A stretch of DNA of 64,000 bases from Evansella sp041820985 (lineage in GTDB: Bacteria; Bacillota; Bacilli; Bacillales; Salisediminibacteriaceae). A program made the translations under genes and the position numbers. The DNA lies in assembly GCF_041820985.1 (NCBI RefSeq), contig NZ_JBGUAU010000011.1, forward strand, positions 124,001-188,000. Direction: 5' to 3'. The notes under the pieces were generated by a model that saw only the letters and a list, made by a program, of their open reading frames with translations, made no database searches and was not told the DNA's origin. Shown here one piece after another: positions 50,176-59,379 of the stretch. Positions within the stretch are counted from its first letter, which is position 1; every line of letters begins with the position of its first letter.

Positions 50176-52107
50176 ATGAGTTTTTTAACAGAACTAGACA
50201 ACAAAATAATCATCGCAGATGGCGCTATGGGAACACTACTCTATTCATATGGAATTGGAAATTGTCTTGAAGAACTGAATCTTTCCCATCCGGATCAGAT
50301 AAGAAGTATTCATCGGGCTTATTTAGATGCAGGCTCTCAGATTATTCAAACGAACACGTATGGTGCTAATTATGAAAAGTTAGCTCGCTATGGATTGGAA
50401 GATCAAGTAAAAGCAATTAATAAAGAAGCAGTTCGAATTGCTAAGTTAGCTGTGGAAGATTATAAAACCGCACAAGTGGAAAAAAAGGAACCTTTTGAAA
50501 ACAAATATATAGTAGGAACAATTGGTGGTATAAGAACAATACCAGGGAAAAACATAACCACAGATGAGATAAAAGAGAACTTTAGAGAGCAACTTATCTG
50601 CTTGCTGGAGGAAAAAGTAGATGGATTTCTTTTAGAAACGTATCATGATTTAGAAGAATTACTTACAGTAGTGGAATTAGCAAGGACTGAAACAGATTTA
50701 CCAATTATTGCACAGTTATCTTTATCTGATGTTGGTATGGTGCAAGGGGGCATCTCAATCCAAGAAGCACTGTTAAAAGTAGAGGATGCTGGTGCAGATG
50801 TAATTGGGCTTAATTGCCGAATGGGGCCACATCATATGATCCGCTCCTTAGAAAAAGTAGCAATTCCTTCCCGAGCATATTTATCAGCATATCCCAATGC
50901 GAGTCTTCCTAGCTACAATGATGGAAAATATCACTATTCCTCTAATTCCGATTATTTCGAAGAATCAGCCCTGCTACTTAGAAAGGAAGGGGTTCGATTA
51001 ATTGGAGGATGTTGTGGAACAACACCTGACCATATAAAAGCGATAGCAAGAGCAGTAAAGACAAAACAACCTATTTTTACAAAAGAAATGGAAAAGAAAG
51101 CTCCATTAAATAAAATCCAGGTAGAGAAACCTTTTTTTCGAAAACAAAGTGATATTCCATTACATGAAAAGGCAAAGACTACAAGCTCTGTTATTGTGGA
51201 GTTAGATCCACCGAAGGATTTAGTGAAGCATAAATTTATCGAAGGGGCAAGAGCGCTAAAGGATGCGGGGGTGGATGCGATTACGTTAGCGGATAACTCA
51301 CTTGCTAGCCCTAGAATTTGTAATACGAGTATGGCGATGATTTTGAAAGAAAAAATCGGAGTAACTCCATTAGTTCATCTTACTTGCCGTGATCGAAACT
51401 TAATTGGTTTACAATCTCATTTAATGGGCTTGTCCACACTTGGGTTAGATAATGTATTAGCAATCACAGGTGACCCTGCAAAAGTAGGGGATTTTCCAGG
51501 TGCAACGTCGGTTTATGATGTATCATCCTTTGAGCTAATTAAGTTAATGAAGCAATATAATGAAGGGAAATCTTTTTCAGGTAAATCGTTGGGTAGTAAA
51601 ACGAATTTTTCCGTTGCAGCTGCATTTAATCCCAATGTTCGTCATTTAGATAAAGCGGTGGTCAGGTTAGAGAAAAAGATTGAATACGGAGCCGATTATT
51701 TTTTAACACAGCCAGTTTATTCTATAGAGCAAATGAAGGATGTGTATGAAGCTACGAAACATTTAGAAACTCCCATTTATATAGGAGTAATGCCATTAAC
51801 GAGCTATCGCAATGCGGAATTTTTACATCATGAAGTACCAGGTATTAAACTAACGGATGATATTCGAAATGTTATGGCGAAGCATAAAGACGACAAAGTA
51901 GCTTCAAAACAAGAGGGAATTGCCATTGCGAAATCACTGATTGACGGTGCAATAGAATATTTCAACGGTATTTATTTAATTACTCCTTTTATGAACTATG
52001 AAATGTCCGTGGAATTGACAAATTATATTAAAGAGAAAACAGGGTTTACTACTCGACGTGAACAACAGTTAGAAAGGAAGTCTGGAAATGGGCAATTCAT
52101 TGTTTGA
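50176..52107 (+). CDS. yitJ: Bifunctional homocysteine S-methyltransferase / methylenetetrahydrofolate reductase
   Basis: A 643-residue fusion like B. subtilis YitJ (612). Residues 1-300 are a homocysteine methyltransferase-type barrel with the three zinc cysteines (L-N-C-R-M-G and G-G-C-C-G-T-T-P-D-H). From about 335 a MetF-type flavoprotein barrel follows (E-L-D-P-P, L-A-D-N-S-L-A-S-P-R, H-L-T-C-R-D-R-N, I-T-G-D-P, F-L-T-Q-P-V-Y). The second half reduces methylene-THF to methyl-THF, the methyl donor for MetH encoded immediately downstream. The linker (about 295-335) is lysine-rich and longer than usual. GAGGAGCC precedes the ATG. It overlaps metH by 20 bases. Confidence 0.93.
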   Translation: MSFLTELDNKIIIADGAMGTLLYSYGIGNCLEELNLSHPDQIRSIHRAYLDAGSQIIQTNTYGANYEKLARYGLEDQVKAINKEAVRIAKLAVEDYKTAQVEKKEPFENKYIVGTIGGIRTIPGKNITTDEIKENFREQLICLLEEKVDGFLLETYHDLEELLTVVELARTETDLPIIAQLSLSDVGMVQGGISIQEALLKVEDAGADVIGLNCRMGPHHMIRSLEKVAIPSRAYLSAYPNASLPSYNDGKYHYSSNSDYFEESALLLRKEGVRLIGGCCGTTPDHIKAIARAVKTKQPIFTKEMEKKAPLNKIQVEKPFFRKQSDIPLHEKAKTTSSVIVELDPPKDLVKHKFIEGARALKDAGVDAITLADNSLASPRICNTSMAMILKEKIGVTPLVHLTCRDRNLIGLQSHLMGLSTLGLDNVLAITGDPAKVGDFPGATSVYDVSSFELIKLMKQYNEGKSFSGKSLGSKTNFSVAAAFNPNVRHLDKAVVRLEKKIEYGADYFLTQPVYSIEQMKDVYEATKHLETPIYIGVMPLTSYRNAEFLHHEVPGIKLTDDIRNVMAKHKDDKVASKQEGIAIAKSLIDGAIEYFNGIYLITPFMNYEMSVELTNYIKEKTGFTTRREQQLERKSGNGQFIV

Positions 52108-55100
52108 GCAACAGCTTCGAAAAAAAATAATCATCTTTGATGGCGCAACAGGAACTATGTTTCAAGAAGCTAATTTAACAGCAGATCATTTTGGAGGAGA
52201 TGAGTACGAAGGGTGTAATGAATATTTAAACATTACTAGCCCTGAAATAGTAGAGCGGATTCACCTCGAATACTTAGAAGCTGGCTCAGATATGATTGAA
52301 ACAAATACATTTGGGGCAACAAGTATTGTGTTGGATGACTATGATTTAGGGCATAAAGCGGAAGAAATAAACTTCATATCTGCTCAAATTGCAAGAAAGG
52401 CTGCAGATCAACTGTCCACAGCAGATTGGCCAAGATTTGTTGCAGGATCGATGGGTCCTACAACAAAGGCAATTTCTGTTACAGGTGGAGTAACGTTCGA
52501 TAAATTAATTGAAACATACGAAGAGCAAGCTCGTGGCTTACTTCGCGGTGGAGTAGATGCTTTGTTATTAGAAACATGTCAAGATATGCGTAATGTAAAG
52601 GCTGCGTATATTGGAATTCAACAGGCTTCAAAGTCACTAGAATTAGAAGTTCCCCTCATCATTTCAGGTACAATCGAGCCAATGGGAACAACGTTAGCTG
52701 GTCAAAACATTGAAGCATTTTATCTTTCTCTCGAACACATGAATCCAGTAATGGTTGGTTTAAACTGTGCGACAGGTCCCGAGTTTATGCGTGATCATGT
52801 TCGATCTTTATCTGAGCTTGCAACAACAGCTGTAAGTTGCTACCCAAATGCGGGTCTTCCTGATGAAGAAGGGAACTACCATGAATCTCCTGAATCATTA
52901 GCGAAAAAAATAGCTGGATTTGCTGAAAAAGGGTGGCTGAATTTAGTTGGTGGTTGCTGTGGGACAACTCCTGCTCATATTAAGGCAATGGCGGAAGCGG
53001 TGAAACCATACCCACCAAGAGAGCTGCCTGGCGACCACCCACATGCGGTTTCTGGGATTGAACCTCTCATTTATGCAGAAGATATGAGACCTCTTATGGT
53101 CGGAGAGCGTACAAACGTAATCGGTTCACGTAAATTTAAACGACTTATAAATGAACGGAAGTTTGAGGAAGCATCTGAGATAGCGAGAGCACAAGTAAAG
53201 GGTGGTGCCCATATTATCGATATTTGCTTAGCAGACCCGGATAGTGAAGAATTAGAGGATATGGAGCTGTTTATCCAACAAGTCGTAAACAAAGTGAAAG
53301 TACCACTTATGATTGATTCTACAGATGATGAAGTCCTTGAGAAGGCTTTGACTTATTCACAAGGGAAAGCAATTATTAACTCTATTAATTTAGAGGATGG
53401 GGAAGAACGTTTTGAAAAGGTGGCTCCCCTTATCCATAAATATGGTGCAGCTGTCGTAGTAGGAACAATCGATGAAATTGGAATGGCTACAACTGCTGTG
53501 CGCAAACTAGAAGTGGCCAAAAGATCGCATGATTTATTAGTGAATAAATACGGATTAAATCCGAAAGATATTATTTTTGATCCTCTTGTTTTCCCAATTG
53601 GAACAGGAGATGAACAGTATATCGGTGCGGCAAAGGAAACAGTAGAAGGACTTCGTTTAATAAAAGAGGCCTTACCAGATTGCTTAACTATACTAGGGGT
53701 AAGTAATGTATCTTTTGGTTTACCACCTGTTGGTCGAGAAATTGTGAATGCAGTTTATTTATACCACTGTACAAAAGCTGGGTTAGATTACGCAATTGTA
53801 AATACAGAGAAGCTAGAAAGATTTGCATCTATTCCAGAAGAAGAACGAATTATGGCAGAGGAGCTTTTGTTTGAAACTACCGATGCAACATTAGCAAAAC
53901 TAGTGGAATTTTATCGAGGGAAAAAATCAATCGAAAAAAAGCCAGTTAATTCCATGCCTTTAGACGAACGGATTGCTCACTATGTAGTAGAAGGAACGAA
54001 AGAAGGACTTATTCCTGACTTAGAAAAGGCGTTAGAAAAGTACCCTGAGCCACTTGATATTATTAACGGACCATTAATGACAGGGATGGCAAAGGTCGGC
54101 GTTCTTTTTAATGAAAATCAATTAATTGTGGCAGAGGTTCTTCAAAGTGCTGAAGTAATGAAGGCGGCTGTAGCGTTTCTTGAACAATACATGGAAGTGA
54201 AGGATGACAGTGGTAAAGGGAAAGTAATTTTAGCTACTGTAAAAGGCGATGTACATGATATTGGGAAAAATCTAGTAGAAATAATTTTAAGTAATAATGG
54301 TTTTAAAGTGGTCGATTTAGGAATTAAGGTGACACCACAAGCGTTGATTGAAGCAGTGAGAACAGAAAAACCTGATATGATCGGTTTATCTGGTTTACTT
54401 GTTAAATCTGCTCAACAAATGGTTTTAACCGCTCAAGACTTACGTCAATCTGACATCTCAATTCCAATTTTAGTTGGTGGAGCTGCGTTGTCACGTAAAT
54501 TTACGGAAAACAAAATTTCCCCTGAATACTCTGGACCGGTGTTGTATGCGAAAGATGCCATGAATGGATTGGATTTAGCTAATCAACTACAAAACCCTGT
54601 GGAAAGAGAAAAGATTGATATAGCGTTTCAGGAGAAGCAAGCACAAAGAGGTGTTATAGAGGAGAATGAGAAAACGGAAGTGTCAACATCAGTTGCAGTG
54701 AAAGTACGGTCTGATGTATCAACGACTGTTCCTGTTTATAACCCACCTGATTTGACACGTCATATATTACGAGATTTTTCTATTTCCCATTTGATTCCTT
54801 ATGTAAATATGCAAATGCTATTAGGTAGGCACCTTGGCTTACAAGGGAAGGTAAGTCGACTGTTAGAAGAAAAGAATGAAAAAGCATTGCAATTAAAAGG
54901 TGTAGTAGATGAATTATTACAAGAAGCTGTATCGGATAAAATAATATCTGCTAGTGGAATGTATCAGTTCTTCCCAGCCCAGGCAGATGGAGAAGATATT
55001 ATAATTTATGATCCCACTGATAAGAAGACTGTTATTGAGCGTTTTACGTTTCCAAGACAGGAGAAAGCACCTCATCTTACCTTAGCTGACTTCTTACGCC

Positions 55101-55528
55101 CAGTTGATAGTGGAGAAATGGATTATGTCGGTTTTCTTGCTGTAACTGCAGGAAAAGGAATCCGGCAGCGAGCTCAAGCGTGGAAGGAAAGTGGAGATTA
55201 CCTACGAAGTCACGCTGTTCAAGCACTTGCATTAGAAATGGCAGAAGGATTCGCTGAGTATGTTCACCACTTAATGCGCGATCAGTGGGGAATTCCTGAT
55301 CCTGTTGATTTTACAATGCAAGAGCGTTTTTCCGCGAAATATCAAGGTGTGCGTGTTTCCTTCGGTTATCCAGCTTGTCCAGATTTAGAAGATCAAGCAA
55401 AGTTGTTTAAGTTATTGAAGCCAGCTGATATTGGAATTGAGTTAACGGAAGGGTTCATGATGGAGCCAGAAGCATCTGTAACAGCAATGGTTTTTGCACA
55501 TCCCGAGGGTAGATATTTTAGTGTTTAG
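52088..55528 (+). CDS. metH: Cobalamin-dependent methionine synthase
   Basis: An 1146-residue multidomain enzyme. The homocysteine-binding barrel (1-310) has zinc cysteines in L-N-C-A-T-G and G-G-C-C-G-T-T-P. A pterin-binding methyl-THF barrel follows (about 335-600; G-E-R-T-N-V-I-G-S-R-K). Next are the B12 cap and cobalamin domain (about 640-870), with the cobalt ligand His in D-V-H-D-I-G-K-N at about 720, and a C-terminal SAM-dependent reactivation domain (about 890-1146; R-x-S-F-G-Y-P-A-C-P). All parts of a full-length MetH are present. It transfers a methyl group from methyl-THF to homocysteine. B. subtilis lacks this enzyme and uses MetE, so the host must obtain B12. AGAAAGGAAG precedes the ATG; the gene ends the operon. 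Confidence 0.95.
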   Translation: MGNSLFEQQLRKKIIIFDGATGTMFQEANLTADHFGGDEYEGCNEYLNITSPEIVERIHLEYLEAGSDMIETNTFGATSIVLDDYDLGHKAEEINFISAQIARKAADQLSTADWPRFVAGSMGPTTKAISVTGGVTFDKLIETYEEQARGLLRGGVDALLLETCQDMRNVKAAYIGIQQASKSLELEVPLIISGTIEPMGTTLAGQNIEAFYLSLEHMNPVMVGLNCATGPEFMRDHVRSLSELATTAVSCYPNAGLPDEEGNYHESPESLAKKIAGFAEKGWLNLVGGCCGTTPAHIKAMAEAVKPYPPRELPGDHPHAVSGIEPLIYAEDMRPLMVGERTNVIGSRKFKRLINERKFEEASEIARAQVKGGAHIIDICLADPDSEELEDMELFIQQVVNKVKVPLMIDSTDDEVLEKALTYSQGKAIINSINLEDGEERFEKVAPLIHKYGAAVVVGTIDEIGMATTAVRKLEVAKRSHDLLVNKYGLNPKDIIFDPLVFPIGTGDEQYIGAAKETVEGLRLIKEALPDCLTILGVSNVSFGLPPVGREIVNAVYLYHCTKAGLDYAIVNTEKLERFASIPEEERIMAEELLFETTDATLAKLVEFYRGKKSIEKKPVNSMPLDERIAHYVVEGTKEGLIPDLEKALEKYPEPLDIINGPLMTGMAKVGVLFNENQLIVAEVLQSAEVMKAAVAFLEQYMEVKDDSGKGKVILATVKGDVHDIGKNLVEIILSNNGFKVVDLGIKVTPQALIEAVRTEKPDMIGLSGLLVKSAQQMVLTAQDLRQSDISIPILVGGAALSRKFTENKISPEYSGPVLYAKDAMNGLDLANQLQNPVEREKIDIAFQEKQAQRGVIEENEKTEVSTSVAVKVRSDVSTTVPVYNPPDLTRHILRDFSISHLIPYVNMQMLLGRHLGLQGKVSRLLEEKNEKALQLKGVVDELLQEAVSDKIISASGMYQFFPAQADGEDIIIYDPTDKKTVIERFTFPRQEKAPHLTLADFLRPVDSGEMDYVGFLAVTAGKGIRQRAQAWKESGDYLRSHAVQALALEMAEGFAEYVHHLMRDQWGIPDPVDFTMQERFSAKYQGVRVSFGYPACPDLEDQAKLFKLLKPADIGIELTEGFMMEPEASVTAMVFAHPEGRYFSV

Positions 55529-55544
55529 GATTTTGGGTTTGTTG

Positions 55545-55586
55545 AATCACCGCCGAACGAAAGAATGTTCGGTGGTGATTTTTTTA
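55545..55586 (+). terminator. Rho-independent terminator
   Basis: ATCACC-g-CCGAAC-gaaagaat-GTTCGG-t-GGTGAT followed by TTTTTTT ends the met operon. Confidence 0.92.
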
Positions 55587-55761
55587 TACTTTAAGAAAGT
55601 TTAACTTCGCTAAAGGATGTTTTGGCGTCACGTTTGGAAATGTGGAACGGAGAAATGACGATAGACGAAAAATGGGATATGAAAAATAAGTTTAATTAAT
55701 TACCGTAACGCGACATTTCGCTCAAGAATACAAACAGATTTCAACCTCGGTCCTTATAACA

Positions 55762-55798
55762 CAAAAAAACCTAACTTGGTCTTAACCAAGTTAGGCTC
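55762..55798 (-). terminator. Rho-independent terminator of the exonuclease gene
   Basis: Read on the minus strand: CCTAACTTGGT-taag-ACCAAGTTAGG followed by TTTTTTT. It sits just after the minus-strand stop. Between 55587 and 55761 nothing is recognised. Confidence 0.9.
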
Positions 55799-55804
55799 TT
55801 CAAC

Positions 55805-56671
55805 TTACCCTATCATAGAATCTAAATTCTTGAATTCAAGCTCTTTGAATTTCTCTATCATTTTTTCACGATTAATTTGGAATATAGCATCGTCTAATGA
55901 ACAACTAACAGTTACTTCACAATGAATTCTAGCTAACTTCCTAGATAAATGAAGCATTTCTAAATCAGTTTCAATCTTGGTTCGCTGAGCTTTTGTAAGC
56001 TCCGATAAGTTTTCCAATATACCTTCAATAGATTCATATTTCATTAATAGATTTAAGGCTGTTTTTTCACCAATACCTTTGACACCAGGGTAATTATCAC
56101 TGCTGTCACCCATTAACGCTTTTAAGTCTACCATTTGCTTTGGAGAAATACCCTTTTCGTCCCTAAATGTTTCTTCCTTATATAATGCATAATTTCCGTA
56201 CCCTTTTTTCAGTAAAACAACGTGAACATTCTGTTCGATTAGTTGTAGAATATCCTGATCCCCAGTTAGAATAAGCACCTCGGAGTCCTGTTTGTAGTGA
56301 TCCGCTAACGTTCCAATACAGTCATCTGCCTCATAACCTGCTAATCCAACATTAGGAATGTCTAATGCTTCAACAACATCTTTTACTAAATCGAATTGCG
56401 GGATAAGTTCTACCGGTGCTTCTCCCCGATTTGCTTTATATTCAGGAAACATCTCTGTTCGGAAGGTAGTACTTCCCATATCCCAACAACAAACAACGTG
56501 GCTAGGCTTGTACGTGTTTACTGCAGTAAATAAGTGCCTTACAAATCCGTGTATTGCATTTGTAGGAATTCCTTTGCTATTTATCATAAAATATCCGCTC
56601 ATGGCTGTAGCATAAAAAGAGCGAAATAGAAGTGCCATGCCATCAACAAGCATTACTTTATTTTTTTCCAT
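55805..56671 (-). CDS. 5'-3' exonuclease / flap endonuclease (YpcP-like)
   Basis: A 288-residue stand-alone version of the DNA polymerase I 5'-nuclease domain, like B. subtilis YpcP/ExoR (296). Acidic metal-binding motifs are V-D-G-M-A-L-L-F-R (residue 9 on), A-D-D-C-I-G (about 112), T-G-D-Q-D-I (about 132) and G-D-S-S-D-N-Y-P-G-V-K-G-I-G, the start of the H3TH domain (about 182-195). It removes RNA primers and flaps during replication and repair. AAAGGAG is about 10 bases before the ATG. It is monocistronic, convergent with metH. Confidence 0.92.
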   Translation of the reverse strand: MEKNKVMLVDGMALLFRSFYATAMSGYFMINSKGIPTNAIHGFVRHLFTAVNTYKPSHVVCCWDMGSTTFRTEMFPEYKANRGEAPVELIPQFDLVKDVVEALDIPNVGLAGYEADDCIGTLADHYKQDSEVLILTGDQDILQLIEQNVHVVLLKKGYGNYALYKEETFRDEKGISPKQMVDLKALMGDSSDNYPGVKGIGEKTALNLLMKYESIEGILENLSELTKAQRTKIETDLEMLHLSRKLARIHCEVTVSCSLDDAIFQINREKMIEKFKELEFKNLDSMIG

Positions 56672-56889
56672 TTAAAAAACTCCTTTATAAAAGACATCTA
56701 TTACATTATAACAAAAAAAGTGAAGAAGTTATGCACATATAATTGGAAATACGGCTATGCCTCCAACAAGATAGAAAAAACGTACAACCTATCAGTAATA
56801 GGTTTAGCTTATTTTGAATAATCCTGTTGAAACGAAACATATAATGAATATGTCTGTACTGAAGGTGAATACAATTTATAAACTATAAA

Positions 56890-57153
56890 ATGCTCTTTCT
56901 CATTGAAAAGTGTGTATCGAGATGGATGGATATGCCGTATATTAGCATAGCACGCTACATTTTATATGGAATGAGCGAATGCCAACGGAACTCCAGTGGG
57001 AAGCAGAGCAGAGGGCAGGACACCGCAAAGCCTTGCACTCGAGGAGGCTTACCAGCTCCCCACAGGAAAGGGAGTTGGCAGTAGCGAATGGAATATAAAC
57101 CAACAAAGTTAGTATTCCTCAATACTCTAGTTACGTATTTTCAGGGTAGCCCA
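56890..57153 (+). repeat. R1 structured repeat, copy e
   Basis: A full-length copy in the gap between the divergent exonuclease and antiporter genes: GGAACTCCAGTGGGAAGCAG, internal hairpin AAGCCT-tgcactcgagg-AGGCTT (57028-57050), CTCCCCACAGGAAAGGGAGTT, AGCGAATGGAATATAAACCAACA, and right end TATTTTCAGGGTAG. The hairpin sequence is unlike that of copies c and d but the fold is kept. A short frame across it (56890-57084) lacks a ribosome-binding site. Confidence 0.8.
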
Positions 57154-57212
57154 CTTAAAAAGATTCCTTATATACACAACAAGAACTATGCATTACAGAA
57201 AGGAGGAATCCA

Positions 57213-59276
57213 ATGTTTGAACTCCCCATTCAAGATCCAGTAAAAATATTCGCACTCACTATGCTCATCTTCTTTTTTACACCTCTTCTTATGAACAGGT
57301 TACGTATACCAGGTATCATTGGTCCTATTATTGCAGGAATCATCATAGGACCAAATGGATTAAATATATTAGAACGTGATCAAACGATAGTATTATTAGG
57401 AACCGTAGGACTATTATTTATTATTTTTATTGCAGGGTTAGAGTTAGATATCGATGGTTTTAAAAAATATAGACACAGAAGTTTACTATTTGGTACATTC
57501 TCATTTATCATTCCATTTATATTAGGCATGACCTTTTGTTTATTGTTAGGTTATTCTATTATGGCATCCATTCTCATTGGATCCATAGTGGGTTCTCATA
57601 CGCTGCTCGGTTATCCTATTGCTAGTAGGTTAGGGATAACCAAAAACAAAGCGGTAACAACCGCAGTTGGTGGCACGCTAGTTACTGATACAATGGCTCT
57701 ATTAGTTTTGGCTGTTATTACTGGAGCAATGAGTGGAGAATTATCTCCTGGGTTTTGGATTTCATTAAGTACTTCCCTTGTAATTTTTGTGATGATCGTA
57801 TTAGTAGGTATTCCAATTATTTCTCGTTGGTTTTTCAGAAATGTAAATAGTGAAGGTATTAAAGATTTTACCTTTGTCATGGTTGTCTTGTTTGTTGCAG
57901 GGTTCTTAGCAGTTGTTGCTGGACTTGAACCGATCATAGGAGCTTTTTTAGCAGGGCTAGCGTTAAATAGATTAATCTTAGATTACGGCCCCTTAATGAA
58001 CAGAATTCGCTTTTTTGGGAATGCTTTATTTATTCCATTCTTCTTATTATCCGTAGGGATGTTAATGGATGTGAGTGTGTTGATAAGTGAACCCAGCACC
58101 ATTTTTGTTACATTATTAATATTACTTGCTGTTTTTGTGGGTAAAGGGTTAGCCCCATATATTATTGGAAAAATATATGGATACAGTAATACCGAAGTAA
58201 AAGTAATGTTTGGACTAACAATACCTCAAGCTGCAGCAACCTTGGCAGCAACGCTTGTAGGGTATAACGTAGGACTATTAGATACTTCTACAGTAAATGC
58301 TGTTATTATTATGATTTTGTTATCTTGTATTATCGGTCCCTCCTTTGTTGATAAGTTTGGCAGAGAGCTGGCTTTAAGTGAAGATGATGAACCGCACAAG
58401 AGTAAAGAGGGGCCAGAGAGAATCATGATTCCGTTGTCTGATCCCAATACCATGGAAAGTTTATTGGATCTTTCCTCTATGCTGAAAGAAGAAAATAGTC
58501 AAGATCAACCTCTTTATCCATTAACAGTCGTTCAAAAAGAAGGAAGAGGGGTAGAAATAGGTGTAGCAAAAGCAGAAAAAATGCTCGGTCATGCAGTTAT
58601 CTATGCTTCTGGTGCTGATATGCCTGTTAGATTGTTAACGAGAGTTGATTTAAACGTTTCTGACGGAATAACTCGTGCAGTTGTTGAGGAACGAATTAAT
58701 ATTATCGTGGCAGGTTGGGATGCACAAATGACAAATAGACAGCTATTTGGGAGTGTTATTGACCGGGTTATTGATCGGACAAATCAAACCGTACTTGTAT
58801 CAAAAATTGGTCATCCTTTGAATACAACAAAACGCCTAGTCCTAGTTATCTCTCAGGGAGCACATCGAAAGCCAGGTTTTATAGATGCACTTGGAAAAAT
58901 AAAGAAAATTTCCACTAAATTAAATTGTTCATTATTAATTTTTGTTGTAAAAGATAGAACAGATAAATATGTTAGTTATATCAAGGAAATAAAACCTACC
59001 CCACCTACCACTTTAATTCAAGTGGATACTTGGGAGACTTTATTTAACAAGTACGTTCCTAAAATAACTCCAGATGACTTAGTGGTTATTTTAAGTGCAA
59101 GAAAAGGAACAATTGCTTGGAATTATCAATTAGAGAATTTACCTGGAAAGCTTGCATCAGCTAATTGTGAGAGTTTTATAGTGTATTATCCAGCAGAAGA
59201 GGAAGAGGTAGATATACGAGGATCACGAGGAACGGATATTCCGAAAGATTTTCTGTTTAGAAAACAAGATAGTTAA
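57213..59276 (+). CDS. CPA2-family cation:proton antiporter (Kef/YbaL-like)
   Basis: A 687-residue protein. Residues 5-385 form about twelve membrane helices of the Na+/H+ exchanger fold: L-R-I-P-G-I-I-G-P-I-I-A-G-I-I-I-G-P-N-G-L near residue 30 and F-I-A-G-L-E-L-D-I-D near 74 are the CPA2 signature. The ~300-residue cytoplasmic tail lacks an obvious TrkA-N G-x-G-x-x-G motif and looks like repeated universal-stress-type domains. It would exchange Na+ or K+ for protons and fits a halo- or alkali-tolerant host. AAAGGAGG lies 7 bases before the ATG. Confidence 0.88.
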   Translation: MFELPIQDPVKIFALTMLIFFFTPLLMNRLRIPGIIGPIIAGIIIGPNGLNILERDQTIVLLGTVGLLFIIFIAGLELDIDGFKKYRHRSLLFGTFSFIIPFILGMTFCLLLGYSIMASILIGSIVGSHTLLGYPIASRLGITKNKAVTTAVGGTLVTDTMALLVLAVITGAMSGELSPGFWISLSTSLVIFVMIVLVGIPIISRWFFRNVNSEGIKDFTFVMVVLFVAGFLAVVAGLEPIIGAFLAGLALNRLILDYGPLMNRIRFFGNALFIPFFLLSVGMLMDVSVLISEPSTIFVTLLILLAVFVGKGLAPYIIGKIYGYSNTEVKVMFGLTIPQAAATLAATLVGYNVGLLDTSTVNAVIIMILLSCIIGPSFVDKFGRELALSEDDEPHKSKEGPERIMIPLSDPNTMESLLDLSSMLKEENSQDQPLYPLTVVQKEGRGVEIGVAKAEKMLGHAVIYASGADMPVRLLTRVDLNVSDGITRAVVEERINIIVAGWDAQMTNRQLFGSVIDRVIDRTNQTVLVSKIGHPLNTTKRLVLVISQGAHRKPGFIDALGKIKKISTKLNCSLLIFVVKDRTDKYVSYIKEIKPTPPTTLIQVDTWETLFNKYVPKITPDDLVVILSARKGTIAWNYQLENLPGKLASANCESFIVYYPAEEEEVDIRGSRGTDIPKDFLFRKQDS

Positions 59277-59340
59277 GAATTACATTGAATCGCTGTGCAC
59301 TAGCCATGAGAAGAGTAGTTATTGCTAACAACACTAAGAA

Positions 59341-59376
59341 GAAGGAAAAAAGGTAAGGGTCTACCTTTTTTCCTTC
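59341..59376. terminator. Bidirectional Rho-independent terminator
   Basis: GAAGGAAAAAAGGTA-agggtc-TACCTTTTTTCCTTC lies between the convergent antiporter and DegV genes. A-rich and T-rich sides let it work from either strand. Confidence 0.8.
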
Positions 59377-59379
59377 TCC

